From: Pseudomonas matsuisoli
GTDB taxonomy: Bacteria; Pseudomonadota; Gammaproteobacteria; Pseudomonadales; Pseudomonadaceae
Direction: 5' to 3'
DNA length: 64,000 bases
NCBI RefSeq assembly: GCF_014647635.1
Contig: NZ_BMPO01000001.1
Span: 682,001-746,000, forward strand
The notes under the pieces are model-generated. The model ran no database searches. It was not told the DNA's origin and was given only the letters and a program-made list of their open reading frames with translations. The position numbers and the translations under genes are program-made. This document shows positions 62,818 through 64,000 of the stretch, one piece after another. The first letter of the stretch is position 1; each line of letters begins with the position of its first letter.

Positions 62818-63582
62818 TCACTGACCGAAATACGGGCTCGCCAAACGGTTCATCGTGCCGTCTTTGCGCATGGTGTCGAGTGCGGTTTGGAGTCGCTCTA
62901 CGACTTCATTGGGCGTGTTGGGGTTCAGCGCAAGATATTGCTCAGTACCCGCCTCTGCCACCAGCGCAACCTGTAGCCCTTTGACCCCTTCCAACGACGC
63001 GTAGTACCGGAAGACCGGGTCATTCGTCGCCCACAGGTCGATCTCACCCTCGAGCAACTTGCGAATGTTTTCCTGATCCCGAAGCGATTCGGTATAGGGA
63101 ACACCGTTCTTGTCCAGAAACGCAGCCGAGGAACTGCTCTTGTAGGCGCCAACCTTGTACTGCTTGGCGGCTTCCAGATCCTTGACGGTAATCGACTTAC
63201 CGGGCGCCGCGACAAGCACGCGCTCAGTGCTAGAGAGCGGCCCGACCCACTTGAACAGCGGCTTGCGCGACTCGTTGATCGTGGTGGAAAAAATGCCGTA
63301 GTTGGGCATTTCGAGCACAAGGCTGTAGATGCGATCCCATGGGAAACGCAACGACAGGTCGTAGCCAATATTGGCGCGCTTGAACATCTCGCGAACGACT
63401 TCCGCGTTGACGCCGCGAATGTTCTCGTCCCGGGCGAAGTTCTTTTCGTCCGCGGACATGTTGAAAGGTGGGAAATTCTCCGTCAGCAACACTACCCGGT
63501 ACCCTGCCGGCAGCTCGGCATGGGCGAACGCAGCCATGCTGAACAGACCAAGAAACAAGGCGCTCTTAAGGGTTTTCCACAT
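62818..63582 (-). CDS. Periplasmic amino-acid-type binding protein (family 3)
   Basis: Soluble binding protein of 254 residues with a signal peptide (MWKTLKSALFLGLFSMAAFAHA). Family 3 segments: VVLLTENFPPFNMSADE, GVNAEVVREMFKRANIGYDLSLRFPWDRIYSLVLEMPNYGIFSTTINESRKPLFKWVGP and WATNDPVFRYYASLEGVKGL. Stands alone without permease, the same place as in P. aeruginosa next to the yibQ cluster. The ligand is not predictable. Confidence 0.88.
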   Translation of the reverse strand: MWKTLKSALFLGLFSMAAFAHAELPAGYRVVLLTENFPPFNMSADEKNFARDENIRGVNAEVVREMFKRANIGYDLSLRFPWDRIYSLVLEMPNYGIFSTTINESRKPLFKWVGPLSSTERVLVAAPGKSITVKDLEAAKQYKVGAYKSSSSAAFLDKNGVPYTESLRDQENIRKLLEGEIDLWATNDPVFRYYASLEGVKGLQVALVAEAGTEQYLALNPNTPNEVVERLQTALDTMRKDGTMNRLASPYFGQ

Positions 63583-64000
63583 GCTCTAGCTCCTGTCCGT
63601 GGAAGCGCAATCGCGTCCGGCTCATCAAGCGACGAGGCATCCACGGTATGTATCGTCGACTGCCTTGATAAACCACTATTCGCCGACGCCGAAATGCGAA
63701 GGCGATCACACCAAAAGCAGCTTTCGTACCAGAAAACGATGACAAATACACCGCGATACACAAGTGGTGTTTCTTTACCAACATGCGCCCGAATAGCGCG
63801 TCGAACAGAGGGTCACGCGCGTACAGACGATGACCATGACGATGACTGAACGGCAAAAGCGTATCCCGCTTAAACCGCCAATGGCCGAACAATGTCCATG
63901 CTGTGTCAGATAAAGGCGTAGCCGGTCACACCGACCCGGCATGACCGCTTCCAGAAACGCGCAAAACCTGCGCGACGCGCTAGCGAACGATGATGCCCCG
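63583..64000. other. 418-base stretch at the right edge with nothing supportable
   Basis: Short frames exist on both strands, the longest on the minus strand at 63566-63892, but none has a ribosome site or family resemblance and two overlapping minus frames are open at once. Probably promoter-side sequence of the binding-protein gene plus spacer. Confidence 0.5.

Noticed and set aside
63566-63892. 108-residue minus-strand frame near the right edge
   Set aside because: No ribosome site, no family resemblance, and another overlapping frame is equally open, so it is likely chance.

Overview
The window is a high-GC, gene-dense chromosomal segment with operon-rich layout and no mobile genes. Gene content, order and many small REP-type palindromes point to Pseudomonas in the broad sense; I lean to a P. 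stutzeri (Stutzerimonas)-like member, but this is inference. The secB-grxC-yibN / gpmI-envC-ctpA-yibQ block and the dgcAB / gbdR / cbcVWX block both match known pseudomonad neighbourhoods. I saw no tRNA, rRNA, CRISPR, insertion sequence or prophage.

Region 1 (1-18.2 kb) is a compact glycine-betaine and choline island. It holds a dipeptidase (cut by the window edge), a DUF5943 protein, the dimethylglycine demethylase pair dgcA and dgcB, a dedicated electron-transfer flavoprotein pair, a small unknown protein, the AraC/GATase1 activator gbdR, L-serine dehydratase, the choline/betaine ABC transporter cbcVWX, and two tandem near-identical extra betaine-type binding proteins. The genes form a route: import, demethylation to sarcosine and glycine, serine to pyruvate.

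Region 2 (18.3-23.5 kb) has a shortened KdpD-like kinase and a KdpE-like regulator divergent from the potassium transporter kup, then two small genes. Region 3 (23.5-31.4 kb) is one seven-gene minus-strand operon: FCD regulator, DppD, DppF, binding protein, DppB, DppC and a cytoplasmic-type gamma-glutamyltransferase. Region 4 (31.7-39.7 kb) has a DUF3100 membrane protein divergent from a LysR regulator, then an M20 amidohydrolase / aldehyde dehydrogenase / beta-hydroxyacid dehydrogenase operon and an aminotransferase. A 48-bp element shared by two promoters ties the DUF3100, LysR and M20 units together.

Region 5 (40-46.2 kb) is a signalling module: CHASE3-GAF hybrid kinase with three receivers, CheR, CheB without a receiver, and a receiver-kinase fusion. 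Region 6 (46.3-55.8 kb) carries a Pmp3 peptide, a siderophore-type binding lipoprotein, an MscS channel, PQQ glucose dehydrogenase, a likely sigma-54-dependent small RNA, a membrane-anchored unknown, trmL and an FdhF/YdeP-type oxidoreductase. Region 7 (56-63.6 kb) is the conserved secB to yibQ housekeeping cluster followed by a family 3 binding protein. The last 0.4 kb shows nothing I can support.
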